Notes: generated by a model not told the origin, from the sequence alone. 64,000 nucleotides of DNA from an uncultured Lachnospiraceae bacterium (GCA_934899185.1 CAKXYI010000008.1:29904-93903); one strand, 5' to 3'; positions 1 to 9,177 are shown, counted from the stretch's first letter. Numbers and translations are program-made.

Positions 1-71
1 TTGATGTCGTTGCCATTTTAAAGGATGAGATCACACTTCTTACCAATGCCTTTCCTTATATCGGCTTATGA
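1..71 (+). CDS. C-terminal end of an unidentified gene (partial)
   Basis: An open frame entering from the left edge encodes the last 22 residues of a protein, ending FPYIGL before a TGA stop. The stop overlaps the start codon of pgeF as ATGA, so the two genes are probably translationally coupled and share an operon. The tail loosely resembles the C-terminal helix of serine hydroxymethyltransferases, but 22 residues are too few to identify it. I leave the function open. Confidence 0.6.
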   Translation, partial: DVVAILKDEITLLTNAFPYIGL

Positions 72-898
72 TAGAAAAAAGAAACTACAGATCAGAGGAA
101 GGATATGTGCTGCCTTATCTTTCCTTTGCAAGTTATGAGGCACTGCCATACATCCGGCATATGTTTACGACCAGAGAAGGCGGTGTTAGCAAGGGCATCT
201 ATGAAAGTCTGAACCTAAGTTTTACCAGAGGGGATGATCGGGCGGCGGTTATGGAAAACTACCGAAGGGTGGCTCAGGCGCTGGAAACGACCATAGATCA
301 TGTGGTGACGAGCGACCAGACCCATACGACCAATGTCAGACAAGTGGGAAATGTGGATCTTGGCAAGGGGATCACGCGCCCACGCGATTATAAAGATGTG
401 GATGGCATGATCACAGACCAGCCGGGCATTCTGCTTGCTACCTTCTATGCAGACTGTGTCCCACTTTATTTTGTGGATCCGGTGCATAAGGCAATCGGTC
501 TGTCCCATTCCGGCTGGAGAGGAACGGTAGGACGTATGGGGCAGGCGACTGTAGAGGCCATGGAAAGATCTTTTGGAAGCCGCCCAAAAGACTTGCTCTG
601 TGCCATCGGGCCATCCATCTGTCAGTCCTGCTATGAAGTGAGTCAGGATGTGGCAGAGGCATTTATGTCTGCTTTTCCGACTCACGAACTGGAAATTCTA
701 CAGGCAGGTGCGCCCGGCAAATACCAGTTGGATCTGTGGAAAGCCAATGAGATCGTATTGATCGAGGCTGGCGTTTTGAAAGAGCATATAGATCTTGCAG
801 GACTCTGCACCTGCTGCAATAGCAATTTTTTATTTTCACACAGAGCCAGCAAGGGAAAAAGAGGAAATCTGGGAGCATTTTTGATGCTTACCGAGTGA
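68..898 (+). CDS. pgeF: PgeF/YfiH family purine nucleoside phosphorylase-like protein (laccase domain)
   Basis: A cytosolic single-domain protein of 276 residues of the YfiH/LACC1 family. Members have been assigned purine nucleoside phosphorylase/adenosine deaminase activity, and in E. coli PgeF removes wrongly incorporated L-serine from a peptidoglycan precursor; the older polyphenol-oxidase name is doubtful. The metal-binding triad is visible as His86 (SDQTHT), Cys130 (ADCVPL) and His147 (SHSGWRGT), and the length is normal. The start overlaps the upstream stop by four bases. It begins a run of closely spaced genes (DUF512 protein, der, plsY, gpsA). Family assignment is secure; which activity matters here cannot be read from sequence. 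Confidence 0.93.
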   Translation: MIEKRNYRSEEGYVLPYLSFASYEALPYIRHMFTTREGGVSKGIYESLNLSFTRGDDRAAVMENYRRVAQALETTIDHVVTSDQTHTTNVRQVGNVDLGKGITRPRDYKDVDGMITDQPGILLATFYADCVPLYFVDPVHKAIGLSHSGWRGTVGRMGQATVEAMERSFGSRPKDLLCAIGPSICQSCYEVSQDVAEAFMSAFPTHELEILQAGAPGKYQLDLWKANEIVLIEAGVLKEHIDLAGLCTCCNSNFLFSHRASKGKRGNLGAFLMLTE

Positions 899-920
899 CG
901 AGAAAGACGAGGATAGATTT

Positions 921-2237
921 ATGAGCACATCACATCAGATTGCTTTTGTAAGACCCGGGAGTCCCGCGGCACTTGCAGGAGTGGAACCGATGGATATCAT
1001 AAAGGAGATCAATGGTGTCGAACTGATCGATATCTTTGATTATTATTACTACGAAGATGAACCGGCATTTGATATGCTGATCGAAAAGCCGGATCAGACA
1101 AGACATCTTGTGCATATTACAAAATCAGAGGGTGAGGATCTTGGTATCACCTTTGAAAATGGTCTGATGGATGATTATCGGTCCTGCCACAATAAATGCA
1201 TGTTCTGTTTCATTGACCAGATGCCGCCGGGCATGCGGGAAACCTTATATTTTAAGGATGACGATACCAGACTTTCTTTTTTACAGGGCAACTATGTGAC
1301 CCTGACCAACATGAAAGAGGAAGATCTAAGGCGTATCATCCACTATCATCTGGCACCCATCAATATCTCCGTGCAGGCGACTAATCCCGAACTGCGCTGC
1401 AAGATGCTCCACAATCGTTTTGCCGGTGACATCTTAGACAAGATCAAGATGCTCGCGGATGCCGATATTGAGATGAACGCCCAGATCGTCTTGTGCAAGG
1501 GAGAAAATGATGGGGCAGAACTGGATCGTTCCATCGGAGATCTTTTATCTTTTTACCCGCAGATGCAGAGCATGTCTGTGGTTCCGGTAGGACTGACCAA
1601 GTTTCGTGAGGGGCTGTATCCTCTGGAACCTTTTGAAAGAGAGGAAGCGCGCAAGGTGCTTGCCACTATCCACAAATGGCAGGACATCAGTTTTGAAAAG
1701 TACGGCACACATTTTGTGCAGGCATCGGATGAATGGTATCTGATCGCCGGTTATGACCTTCCGACGGAAGAACGCTATGACGGCTATACCCAGTTGGAAA
1801 ACGGTGTCGGTATGATCCGACTTTTGATGGACGAATTTCGGGAAGCCTTAGCCAAGGAAAAAAAGCATCCTTTTATGCGTAAAAAAGAATGTGCGATCGC
1901 GACCGGCAGACTGGCAGCCCCTTTTATTCGTATGCTGTGTCAGGAATTCATGGAGAAATTTCCAAAGGTCACCGTGCATGTCTATGAGATCCGCAACGAT
2001 TTCTTCGGCGAAAAGATCACGGTTTCGGGGCTGATCACAGGGCAGGATCTGATGGCACAACTCAAGGATCAGCCGCTGGGAAGCCATCTGCTTTTACCGC
2101 AGAATATGGTGCGTGCTGAGGAAGAGGATTTCCTGGATGATGTGACGGTCGCCCAGTTAAGTGACGCTTTACAAGTAAAGGTAGATATTGTAAAATCAAG
2201 CGGACAAGATCTCGTGAAACAGTTAATCACATTATAA
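921..2237 (+). CDS. DUF512 family PDZ/radical-SAM-type iron-sulfur protein
   Basis: A 438-residue protein with an N-terminal PDZ-like segment (about residues 5-65, with VRPGSPAALAG and INGVEL) followed by Cys89-x3-Cys93-x2-Cys96 in CHNKCMFCF, the spacing that holds the 4Fe-4S cluster of radical SAM enzymes. The C-terminal half matches the general look of DUF512 proteins annotated as Fe-S oxidoreductases. The substrate is unknown. The gene sits just upstream of der, and the ribosome-binding site of der starts within a few bases of this stop. A cytosolic radical SAM enzyme is inferred; no metabolite can be named. Confidence 0.88.
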   Translation: MSTSHQIAFVRPGSPAALAGVEPMDIIKEINGVELIDIFDYYYYEDEPAFDMLIEKPDQTRHLVHITKSEGEDLGITFENGLMDDYRSCHNKCMFCFIDQMPPGMRETLYFKDDDTRLSFLQGNYVTLTNMKEEDLRRIIHYHLAPINISVQATNPELRCKMLHNRFAGDILDKIKMLADADIEMNAQIVLCKGENDGAELDRSIGDLLSFYPQMQSMSVVPVGLTKFREGLYPLEPFEREEARKVLATIHKWQDISFEKYGTHFVQASDEWYLIAGYDLPTEERYDGYTQLENGVGMIRLLMDEFREALAKEKKHPFMRKKECAIATGRLAAPFIRMLCQEFMEKFPKVTVHVYEIRNDFFGEKITVSGLITGQDLMAQLKDQPLGSHLLLPQNMVRAEEEDFLDDVTVAQLSDALQVKVDIVKSSGQDLVKQLITL

Positions 2238-2253
2238 ATAGATGGAGGAAAAT

Positions 2254-3576
2254 ATGAGTAAGCCTGTAGTTGCCATTGTAGGACGACCAAATGTAGGAAA
2301 GTCTACTTTGTTCAATGCCTTGGCAGGAGAGAGGATTTCGATTGTAAAAGATACACCGGGAGTGACCAGAGACCGTATCTATGCAGATGTTACATGGTTA
2401 AACCATGAATTTACCATGATCGATACCGGTGGTATTGAACCGGAATCAAAAGATATTATCATCAGCCAGATGCGTGAGCAGGCACAGATTGCCATTGAAA
2501 CGGCAGATGTCATCATTTTTATGACAGATGTCAGACAGGGACTAGTGGATGCGGACGCAAAAGTAGCAGACATGCTGCGCCGTTCCAAGAAACCGGTTGT
2601 TTTGGTAGTCAACAAGGTTGACAGTTTTGAAAAATACATGGCAGATGTCTATGAATTTTATAATCTGGGCATCGGAGATCCGATCCCAATCTCATCTTCA
2701 TCCATGTTAGGATTGGGGGATATGTTAGACCAGGTGATCGCATATTTCCCGGAGGATGCCGGCGTAGATGAGGATCAGGATATTCCAAAGATCGCGATTG
2801 TCGGTAAGCCAAACGTAGGAAAATCATCCCTTGTCAACCGTCTGGTAGGCGAGAACCGTGTGATCGTTTCCAATGTGGCAGGAACCACCAGAGATGCGGT
2901 CGATACCAAGGTCAAGTTCCATGGCAAGGAATATATCTTTATTGACACGGCAGGACTGCGCCGCAAGAGCAAGATCAAGGAGGAATTGGAGCGTTTTAGT
3001 ATTATTCGTGCTGTCGCTGCCGTAGAAAAGGCAGATGTTGTGATTGTGATGATCGATGCGACCGAGGGTGTGACAGAGCAGGATGCTAAGATCGCCGGGA
3101 TCGCACACGAGCGTGGCAAGGGCATTATCATTGCAGTCAACAAGTGGGATGCCATCGAAAAGGATGACAAGACCATTTACAAGCACAAAGAAAAGATCAG
3201 ACAGACCTTATCCTTTATGCCATATGCGCAGATCATGTTTATTTCCGTTTTGACAGGACAACGTCTGCCGAAGATCTATGAGACTATCGATGCCGTGATC
3301 GAGAATAATTCTATGCGTGTTGCGACAGGTGTCTTAAATGAGATCGTGACCGAGGCTGTTGCTATGCAGCAACCACCATCCGATAAGGGCAAGCGTCTCA
3401 AGATCTACTATGTGACCCAGGTGGCAGTAAAGCCGCCGACATTTGTTATCTTTGTCAATGACAAGGAATTGATGCATTTCTCCTACACCAGATATTTGGA
3501 GAACCGTATCCGTGATGCCTTTGGATTTGAGGGGACTTCCCTTAAGTTTATCATCCGGGAGAGAAAGGACGACTAA
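2254..3576 (+). CDS. der: Ribosome biogenesis GTPase Der (EngA)
   Basis: Essential double-GTPase that acts in maturation of the 50S ribosomal subunit. Two tandem G domains are visible, each with a P-loop (GRPNVGKST near the N-terminus and GKPNVGKSS near residue 180), DTGG/DTAG switch II motifs and NKVD/NKWD specificity motifs, followed by a C-terminal KH-like domain (about residues 350-440). The start chosen is the ATG at 2254 because a GGAGG site lies about six bases upstream; the in-frame ATG at 2242 would place that site inside the gene. The length of 440 residues is normal. plsY begins two bases after the stop. Confidence 0.97.
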   Translation: MSKPVVAIVGRPNVGKSTLFNALAGERISIVKDTPGVTRDRIYADVTWLNHEFTMIDTGGIEPESKDIIISQMREQAQIAIETADVIIFMTDVRQGLVDADAKVADMLRRSKKPVVLVVNKVDSFEKYMADVYEFYNLGIGDPIPISSSSMLGLGDMLDQVIAYFPEDAGVDEDQDIPKIAIVGKPNVGKSSLVNRLVGENRVIVSNVAGTTRDAVDTKVKFHGKEYIFIDTAGLRRKSKIKEELERFSIIRAVAAVEKADVVIVMIDATEGVTEQDAKIAGIAHERGKGIIIAVNKWDAIEKDDKTIYKHKEKIRQTLSFMPYAQIMFISVLTGQRLPKIYETIDAVIENNSMRVATGVLNEIVTEAVAMQQPPSDKGKRLKIYYVTQVAVKPPTFVIFVNDKELMHFSYTRYLENRIRDAFGFEGTSLKFIIRERKDD

Positions 3577-3578
3577 TT

Positions 3579-4229
3579 ATGGAATTGATGAGGCTCGTCG
3601 CACTTGCGATCGGTTATGCCTTTGGATTGATTTTATCGGGCTATCTTTTTGGAAAGAAAAAAGACGTAGATATCCGCAAACAGGGAAGCGGCAATATTGG
3701 TACGACCAACACCATGCGCATTTTAGGCATTAAGGTAGGTGCTCTGACACTGGTGTGTGACTGCTTCAAATGTGTAGCGGCAGTGATAGTCGTCTGGCTT
3801 CTCTTTCGCACATCATACCCGGAGCATATTGTCTTGTTGGAATTATACGGAGCACTGGGTGCCATACTGGGGCATGACTTTCCTTTCTTTATGAAGTTTA
3901 AGGGAGGCAAGGGTATCGCCTGTAGTTTTGGTATGATCTTAGCCCTCTTTCCGCAGTGCCTGCCACTGTGTGTTCTGATCTTTGTTTTGGCGGTGGCGAT
4001 CACACGCTATGTGTCTCTGGGCTCTATCTTGGCAGCACTGGGACTTCTGGTGCAGATCTGGATCTTTGGGGCAAAGGGCTGGCTAGCATTTGCCGCGTCG
4101 GATCTTTTAGAGGCGGAGATATTAGTATCTTTTGCCTGTATCCTTGCCATCGTGTTGCATCGGGGCAATATCAAGCGGCTCTTGGCAGGTAATGAAAATA
4201 AATTTTCTTTTAAATCAAAACGAGACTAG
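3579..4229 (+). CDS. plsY: Glycerol-3-phosphate acyltransferase PlsY
   Basis: Integral membrane enzyme that moves the acyl group of acyl-phosphate onto glycerol-3-phosphate, the first step of phospholipid synthesis in most Gram-positive bacteria. The 216-residue sequence is strongly hydrophobic, with about five membrane segments. Conserved cytoplasmic loops are visible: GSGNIGTTNTMR (phosphate-binding) and FKGGKG. It is followed by gpsA, which makes the glycerol-3-phosphate substrate, so the pair supplies and uses the same metabolite. The start follows der by two bases. Confidence 0.96.
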   Translation: MELMRLVALAIGYAFGLILSGYLFGKKKDVDIRKQGSGNIGTTNTMRILGIKVGALTLVCDCFKCVAAVIVVWLLFRTSYPEHIVLLELYGALGAILGHDFPFFMKFKGGKGIACSFGMILALFPQCLPLCVLIFVLAVAITRYVSLGSILAALGLLVQIWIFGAKGWLAFAASDLLEAEILVSFACILAIVLHRGNIKRLLAGNENKFSFKSKRD

Positions 4230-4242
4230 CAAATCAGTCAAG

Positions 4243-4270
4243 GAATCCCTGCTTTCGGCAGGGTTCTTTT
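4243..4270 (+). terminator. Small hairpin between plsY and gpsA, possible weak terminator
   Basis: The arms CCCTGC (4247-4252) and GCAGGG (4258-4263) form a six-base-pair stem with loop TTTCG. Three more pairs (GAA/TTC) extend it across a one-base bulge. It is followed by the short run TTCTTTT. It could reduce read-through from plsY into gpsA or stabilise the mRNA. The T-run is weak, so this is a suggestion. Confidence 0.45.
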
Positions 4271-4293
4271 GCATGGAAGTAAAGGAGCAGAAA

Positions 4294-5286
4294 ATGAAAG
4301 TTGGTGTCATTGGCGCAGGAAGTTGGGGATGCGCGCTGGCAATCTTATTACAGAATAACGGATGTCAGGTGAGTCTGTGGGGACATAGAAGGGAACAGAT
4401 CGAAAAGATGCAGGTAAGCGGGGAGTGCGACAAACTGCCGGGAGTTCTGCTGCCAAAGGAAATGCATCTGACCTGGGACCTTTCTTCCTGTCTTTTGGAT
4501 AAAGAACTTCTGGTCTTAGCTGTGCCATCCAAAGCAACCAGAGAGACTGCAGAAAAGATCAAGCCTTATGTAGGAAAGAACCAGATCCTTTGCAGTGTTT
4601 CCAAGGGAATCGAGGAAGATAGCCTTTTGACCCAATGCGGTATTTTAGAAGATGTTTTAGGGCAGGATGTTAAGGTGGGTGTTCTAAGTGGACCATCCCA
4701 TGCAGAAGAAGTCGTAAAGGGTCTGCCGACCGTTGTAGTTGCCGGTTCACGCGATATGGCTGTGGCAGAATTTTTACAGAATGCCTTTATGAATGATAAT
4801 TTTCGTGTCTATACCAGTACGGACGTGACCGGGATCGAGATCGGTGCGTCTTTAAAGAATGTCATCGCACTGGCTGCCGGCATGTCGGATGGTCTGGGCT
4901 ATGGGGACAACACGAAGGCGGCACTGATCACACGAGGCATCAAGGAAATATCTTCCTTGGCACTTGCCATGGGAGGACTTCCGCAGACCCTGAGTGGCCT
5001 TGCAGGTACAGGGGATCTGATCGTGACCTGTTCCAGCCGCCACAGCAGGAACCGTAAGGCGGGTATGCTGATCGGTCAGGGCGTGCGTCCAAAGGATGCC
5101 ATGGATCAGGTGCATATGGTTGTAGAAGGTGTCTATTCAGCCAAGGCGGCACTGGCGCTGGGGAACAAATACCAAGTCAGTCTGCCCATCATAGAACAGG
5201 TCAATGAGGTCTTGTTTCATGACGTGGATCCTCGCCTTGCCGTGCGCAGTCTCATGGAACGTGACAAAAAATCAGAGATTGCCTAA
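4294..5286 (+). CDS. gpsA: Glycerol-3-phosphate dehydrogenase [NAD(P)+]
   Basis: Cytosolic enzyme reducing dihydroxyacetone phosphate to sn-glycerol-3-phosphate for phospholipid synthesis. The N-terminal dinucleotide-binding fold begins at once with VGVIGAGSWGCAL, and the catalytic region has IGASLKNVIALAAG with the conserved lysine. The length of 330 residues is typical. The frame is open further upstream, but the ATG at 4294 is chosen because AAAGGAG lies seven to eight bases before it and because the Rossmann motif must be near the N-terminus. It sits downstream of plsY, its metabolic partner. Confidence 0.96.
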   Translation: MKVGVIGAGSWGCALAILLQNNGCQVSLWGHRREQIEKMQVSGECDKLPGVLLPKEMHLTWDLSSCLLDKELLVLAVPSKATRETAEKIKPYVGKNQILCSVSKGIEEDSLLTQCGILEDVLGQDVKVGVLSGPSHAEEVVKGLPTVVVAGSRDMAVAEFLQNAFMNDNFRVYTSTDVTGIEIGASLKNVIALAAGMSDGLGYGDNTKAALITRGIKEISSLALAMGGLPQTLSGLAGTGDLIVTCSSRHSRNRKAGMLIGQGVRPKDAMDQVHMVVEGVYSAKAALALGNKYQVSLPIIEQVNEVLFHDVDPRLAVRSLMERDKKSEIA

Positions 5287-5292
5287 AACCTA

Positions 5293-5321
5293 TTGACTGC
5301 TATTTTCTGTAATGCTAGAAT
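5293..5321 (+). promoter_or_regulatory. Sigma-A promoter of nrdD
   Basis: TTGACT (5293-5298), a 17-base spacer and TAGAAT (5316-5321). Transcription would begin near 5328, directly before the NrdR-like box, so a repressor there would block initiation. Confidence 0.8.
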
Positions 5322-5332
5322 GGAAAAACAGA

Positions 5333-5380
5333 ACACAAGATATAGTGTGTTGTAGAGAACACTATATCGACATATAGATC
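5333..5380 (+). promoter_or_regulatory. NrdR-type operator upstream of nrdD
   Basis: ACACAAGATATAGTGT (5333-5348) differs at one position from the NrdR box consensus acaCwAtATaTwGtgt. NrdR boxes normally come in pairs about 31-32 bp apart. A weak second box (about half the positions) lies at 5365-5380, 32 bp downstream. A separate ten-base inverted repeat, GATATAGTGT (5339-5348) and ACACTATATC (5359-5368), overlaps this site. The place just after the predicted transcription start fits repression by NrdR, whose gene is outside this window. Confidence 0.75.
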
Positions 5381-5398
5381 AGAAAGGGAGCGCAAACG

Positions 5399-7519
5399 TT
5401 GATAAAAGTAGTAAAAAAAGACGGAACATTAGAGGATTTTAACGTACAAAAGGTCGTGGATGCAGTAAACAAATCTGCATGCAGGGTACTGATCAATTTT
5501 ACAGATGAAGAGGAAAAGTTTATTTGCCAGTTCGTAGAAGAAAAGGTATTTGCTCTCGGCATCGATCGTATCGAAATTGCACAGATGCATAACATCGTAG
5601 AGGGCGCATTGGAAAGAGTCAATCCTGTGGTAGCCAAGAGTTATAGGGATTACCGTAACTACAAGCAGGACTTTGTGCAGATGTTAGATGATGTCTACAC
5701 CAAAAGCCAGTCCATTATGTATATCGGTGATAAGGAAAATGCCAATACGGACTCTGCTTTGGTATCTACCAAGCGAAGTCTGATCTTTAACGAGTTCAAC
5801 CGTGAATTATACAAGAAATTCTTCTTGACGACAGAGGAGATTCAGGCCATCCGTGACGGTTATATCTATATCCATGATATGTCAGCCAGACGTGATACTA
5901 TGAACTGCTGTCTTTTTGATGTCAAAGCAGTCTTGGAGGGCGGCTTTGAGATGGGGAATATCTGGTACAATGAGCCAAAATCCCTGGACGTTGCCTTTGA
6001 CGTGATCGGAGATATCGTGCTGAGTGCTGCCAGCCAGCAGTATGGTGGATTTACGGTGCCAAGCGCAGATCTGATCCTGGATAAATATGCAGAGATCTCC
6101 TTTGCCAAGTATGTGGAAAAATATACAGGACTGGGACTTTCTCAGGAAAAGGCAGAAGCAACCGCTATGGCAGATGTAGAACGTGACTTTGAACAGGGCT
6201 TCCAGGGCTGGGAGTACAAGTTCAATACCGTTGCCAGCAGCCGTGGAGATTATCCGTTTATCACGGTGACTGCCGGAACCGGAACGACTCGTTTTGCCAA
6301 GATGGCGACTATCTGCATGCTCCGTGTCCGCATGAACGGACAGGGCAAAAAGGGACATAAGAAACCGGTACTTTTCCCGAAGATCGTATTTTTATATGAT
6401 GAAAATTTACACGGACCGGGCAAGGAATTGGAAGATGTCTTTGAGGCAGGGATCGAATGTTCCAGAAAGACCATGTATCCGGATTGGCTGAGTCTGACCG
6501 GTAAGGGCTATATTGCCAGCATGTATAAGCAATACGGAGAGATCATCAGTCCGATGGGCTGCCGTGCATTCCTGTCCCCTTGGTATGAAAGAGGCGGCAT
6601 GTATCCGGCAGATGATCAGGATCGTCCGGTCTTTGTCGGCAGATTTAATATCGGAGCCGTCAGCCTGCATCTGCCAATGATCTTGGCAAAGGCAAGACAG
6701 GAGAGCCGCGACTTTTACGAAGTGCTGGATTACTATCTGGAACTCATCCGTAAACTTCATATCCGCACTTATGCTTATCTGGGCGAGATGCGTGCATCCA
6801 CCAATCCACTGGCATATTGTGAAGGCGGATTTTATGGTGGACATTTGAAATACAATGACAAGATCAAACCGATCTTAAAGACAGCCACAGCTTCTTTCGG
6901 CATCACTGCATTCAACGAGTTGCAGGAACTCTATAATGGCAAGTCCTTGGTAGAGGACGGACAGTTTGCGGTAGAAGTCTTAGAGCACATCAATGACAAG
7001 ATCAATGAGTTCAAAAAAGAAGACGGCAATCTTTATGCAATCTATGGCACACCGGCAGAAAATCTCTGTGGTTTACAGGTAAAGCAGTTCCGCAAGAAAT
7101 ATGGTATCGTTGAAAATGTATCTGATCGTGAATATGTCAGCAACAGTTTTCATTGCCATGTCACAGAAGATATCACGCCGATCCAGAAGCAGGATCTGGA
7201 ATATCGTTTCTGGGAACTTTCCAATGGCGGCAAGATCCAGTATGTAAAATATCCGATCGGATACAACAAAGAGGCGGTCAAGACCTTAGTACGCCGTGCT
7301 ATGGAAATGGGATTTTACGAGGGCGTCAACCTATCTCTGTCCTATTGTGATGATTGCGGTCATGAGGAATTGGATATGGATGTATGTCCGGTCTGCGGCA
7401 GCAAGAATCTGACCAAGATCGAGCGTATGAATGGTTATCTTTCCTACTCCAGAGTCAAGGGAGACACCAGATTGAATGATGCCAAGATGGCAGAAATAGC
7501 AGAAAGAAAGAGTATGTAG
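5399..7519 (+). CDS. nrdD: Anaerobic (class III) ribonucleoside-triphosphate reductase
   Basis: Glycyl-radical enzyme that reduces ribonucleoside triphosphates to deoxyribonucleotides without oxygen. Visible parts are an N-terminal ATP-cone (about residues 1-95, KKDGTLEDFNVQKV), the large catalytic barrel with NCCLFDV, a zinc site near the C-terminus (CDDC and CPVC) and the glycyl-radical segment RMNGYL close to the end. The start is TTG at 5399, with GGGAG about nine bases upstream. The length of 706 residues is normal. It is followed by its activase nrdG and is probably repressed by NrdR. Its presence fits strictly anaerobic growth. Confidence 0.97.
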   Translation: MIKVVKKDGTLEDFNVQKVVDAVNKSACRVLINFTDEEEKFICQFVEEKVFALGIDRIEIAQMHNIVEGALERVNPVVAKSYRDYRNYKQDFVQMLDDVYTKSQSIMYIGDKENANTDSALVSTKRSLIFNEFNRELYKKFFLTTEEIQAIRDGYIYIHDMSARRDTMNCCLFDVKAVLEGGFEMGNIWYNEPKSLDVAFDVIGDIVLSAASQQYGGFTVPSADLILDKYAEISFAKYVEKYTGLGLSQEKAEATAMADVERDFEQGFQGWEYKFNTVASSRGDYPFITVTAGTGTTRFAKMATICMLRVRMNGQGKKGHKKPVLFPKIVFLYDENLHGPGKELEDVFEAGIECSRKTMYPDWLSLTGKGYIASMYKQYGEIISPMGCRAFLSPWYERGGMYPADDQDRPVFVGRFNIGAVSLHLPMILAKARQESRDFYEVLDYYLELIRKLHIRTYAYLGEMRASTNPLAYCEGGFYGGHLKYNDKIKPILKTATASFGITAFNELQELYNGKSLVEDGQFAVEVLEHINDKINEFKKEDGNLYAIYGTPAENLCGLQVKQFRKKYGIVENVSDREYVSNSFHCHVTEDITPIQKQDLEYRFWELSNGGKIQYVKYPIGYNKEAVKTLVRRAMEMGFYEGVNLSLSYCDDCGHEELDMDVCPVCGSKNLTKIERMNGYLSYSRVKGDTRLNDAKMAEIAERKSM

Positions 7520-7533
7520 TATAGGTGGAATAA

Positions 7534-8022
7534 ATGCGTTATCATAATATAACAAAAGACGATATGCTAAACGGCGACGGTCTGCGCGTGGTCTTATGGG
7601 TTGCCGGCTGCGATCATTGTTGTAAGGACTGTCAGAATCCGATCACATGGGATCCAAATGGCGGTCTGGAGTTTGATGCAGAGGCAAAGGCAGAGTTATT
7701 TGAGGCACTGGATCATAATTATATTTCCGGTATCACTTTTAGCGGTGGAGATCCTCTTTTTTACGGCAACCGGGAAGATGTGACCCTGCTTGCCAAAGAG
7801 GTAAAGGAGCGTTTCCCGGACAAAACCATATGGCTTTATACCGGCTTTACCTACGAGACCATTCAGACGCTTCCTGTTATGGAATACGTGGATGTTTTAG
7901 TGGACGGAGAATTTGTCGTAGAAAAGAAAGATACCAGTCTTTATTGGCGTGGCAGCAGCAATCAGCGTGTGATCGATGTAGCTGCCACTAGAAAAACAAA
8001 CGAAATCGTGTTACATTGTTAA
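7534..8022 (+). CDS. nrdG: Anaerobic ribonucleotide reductase activating protein
   Basis: Radical SAM activase that makes the glycyl radical on NrdD. The 4Fe-4S/SAM motif C-x3-C-x2-C is seen in CDHCCKDC near residue 27, and FSGGDPL matches the GGE-like SAM-binding motif. At 162 residues it is a minimal activase of normal size. It lies 14 bases after nrdD in the same operon. Confidence 0.97.
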   Translation: MRYHNITKDDMLNGDGLRVVLWVAGCDHCCKDCQNPITWDPNGGLEFDAEAKAELFEALDHNYISGITFSGGDPLFYGNREDVTLLAKEVKERFPDKTIWLYTGFTYETIQTLPVMEYVDVLVDGEFVVEKKDTSLYWRGSSNQRVIDVAATRKTNEIVLHC

Positions 8023-8048
8023 TAGCAATTTTTTTAGGAGTAGATGGA

Positions 8049-8486
8049 ATGAAAATAGCATGGAAAAAACTGACATCTTCCGCAAAAATGCCGGAGAGAG
8101 GAAGTGCCTGGGCAGCGGGCTATGATCTGTTTGCAGATATTGCAGATGACATCAGACTTGCACCGCACGAAACCAAAATGATCGGCACAGGTGTCGCACT
8201 GGCAGTGCCGGAGGGATATTTTGGCGGTGTTTTTGCCAGAAGCGGACTTTCTGCAAAGGAGGGACTTCGTCCTGCCAACTGTACCGGAGTGGTCGATGCA
8301 GACTACCGTGGTGAGGTCAAGGTGGCACTACATAACGATAGCGTGGAGGAACGCGTCGTAGCGCCGGGGCAAAAGATCGCACAACTGGTCATCATGCCAT
8401 TTCTTTCCGTGGAATTTGAAGAGGTTGCAGACTTAGACGAGACAGAACGGGGACAAGGTGGATTTGGATCTACCGGAAAAATGTAG
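8049..8486 (+). CDS. dut: dUTP diphosphatase
   Basis: Trimeric cytosolic enzyme hydrolysing dUTP to dUMP and pyrophosphate, which keeps uracil out of DNA and provides the dTMP precursor. The five dUTPase motifs are visible, among them AGYDLFA, ARSGLSAKEGLRP, TGVVDADYRGEV and the C-terminal arm RGQGGFGSTGK. The ATG at 8049 is preferred over an upstream in-frame start at 8016 because GGAG lies seven bases before it and the family begins here; this gives 145 residues. It lies just downstream of nrdG, so deoxynucleotide genes are grouped. Confidence 0.95.
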   Translation: MKIAWKKLTSSAKMPERGSAWAAGYDLFADIADDIRLAPHETKMIGTGVALAVPEGYFGGVFARSGLSAKEGLRPANCTGVVDADYRGEVKVALHNDSVEERVVAPGQKIAQLVIMPFLSVEFEEVADLDETERGQGGFGSTGKM

Positions 8487-8498
8487 GAGGTATGTATT

Positions 8499-9164
8499 AT
8501 GGGAGAGGCAGTAAAGAGTATTCGGGATCGTATGGTCAAGTTTTATGCAAAGGATGACAATACCATTACGTTAAACGCGACACCGGGGCATTTTGCAACG
8601 AGTTCATCACACATCAATTACTATATCGATGTGACGCGATTAAAGGTACGTGCCAATGAGGCGAGGGAGGCAGCAAGAAGCATTAAGAACAAGATGCTGC
8701 ATCATGTGACGACAGTGGATACCATTGTCTGCATGGACGGTACGGAGGTGCTGGGGGCCTATCTGGCAGAGGAATTGGAAAAAGGACATTTTGCCAATAA
8801 CAACAAACATGAGACCGTCTATATCGTGTCTCCGGAAGTCAATAGCATCAACCAGTTGCTCTTTCGTGAAAATGTCCGTCCGGCGATCGAGGGGAAAAAT
8901 GTATTGCTCTTGCTGGCAACCATGACGACGGGTGAGACTGTGCGCAGGAGTCTGGAATGTATCGAGTATTACGGTGGTAATATCGTGGGTGTATCTTCCA
9001 TCTTTGGTACCATGACCAAGGTTGGCAATACCGAGGTATTCCCGCTCTTTACCACGGATGATCTGCCAGGTTATCAGACCTATGCACCGCATGAATGTCC
9101 GTATTGCAAGAAAGGCATACCGATCGAGGCCATGGTCAATGGTTTCGGCTATTCAAAGTTATAA
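8499..9164 (+). CDS. Phosphoribosyltransferase-fold protein with altered PRPP motif
   Basis: A 221-residue protein with the general layout of type I phosphoribosyltransferases such as orotate phosphoribosyltransferase. The PRPP-binding loop is recognisable as LLLLATMTTGET (residues 136-147), but the two acidic residues expected before the TTG turn are Leu139-Ala140. Near the C-terminus is Cys200-x2-Cys203, a possible metal site. It lies 12 bases after dut with a good ribosome site and ends before a terminator, so it is the last gene of the nucleotide group. Homologues are often labelled orotate phosphoribosyltransferase. Because of the missing acidic pair I infer either a divergent enzyme or a regulatory/binding protein. 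Confidence 0.7.
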   Translation: MGEAVKSIRDRMVKFYAKDDNTITLNATPGHFATSSSHINYYIDVTRLKVRANEAREAARSIKNKMLHHVTTVDTIVCMDGTEVLGAYLAEELEKGHFANNNKHETVYIVSPEVNSINQLLFRENVRPAIEGKNVLLLLATMTTGETVRRSLECIEYYGGNIVGVSSIFGTMTKVGNTEVFPLFTTDDLPGYQTYAPHECPYCKKGIPIEAMVNGFGYSKL

Positions 9165-9177
9165 TAAGAGCAAAAGG

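Noticed and set aside
215-685. Open frames antisense to pgeF and similar antisense frames throughout
   Set aside because: They shadow well-identified genes, have no ribosome sites and encode no recognisable motif.
4132-4293. Longer gpsA N-terminus
   Set aside because: It would overlap plsY and run through a hairpin, while a ribosome site and the Rossmann motif support the ATG at 4294.
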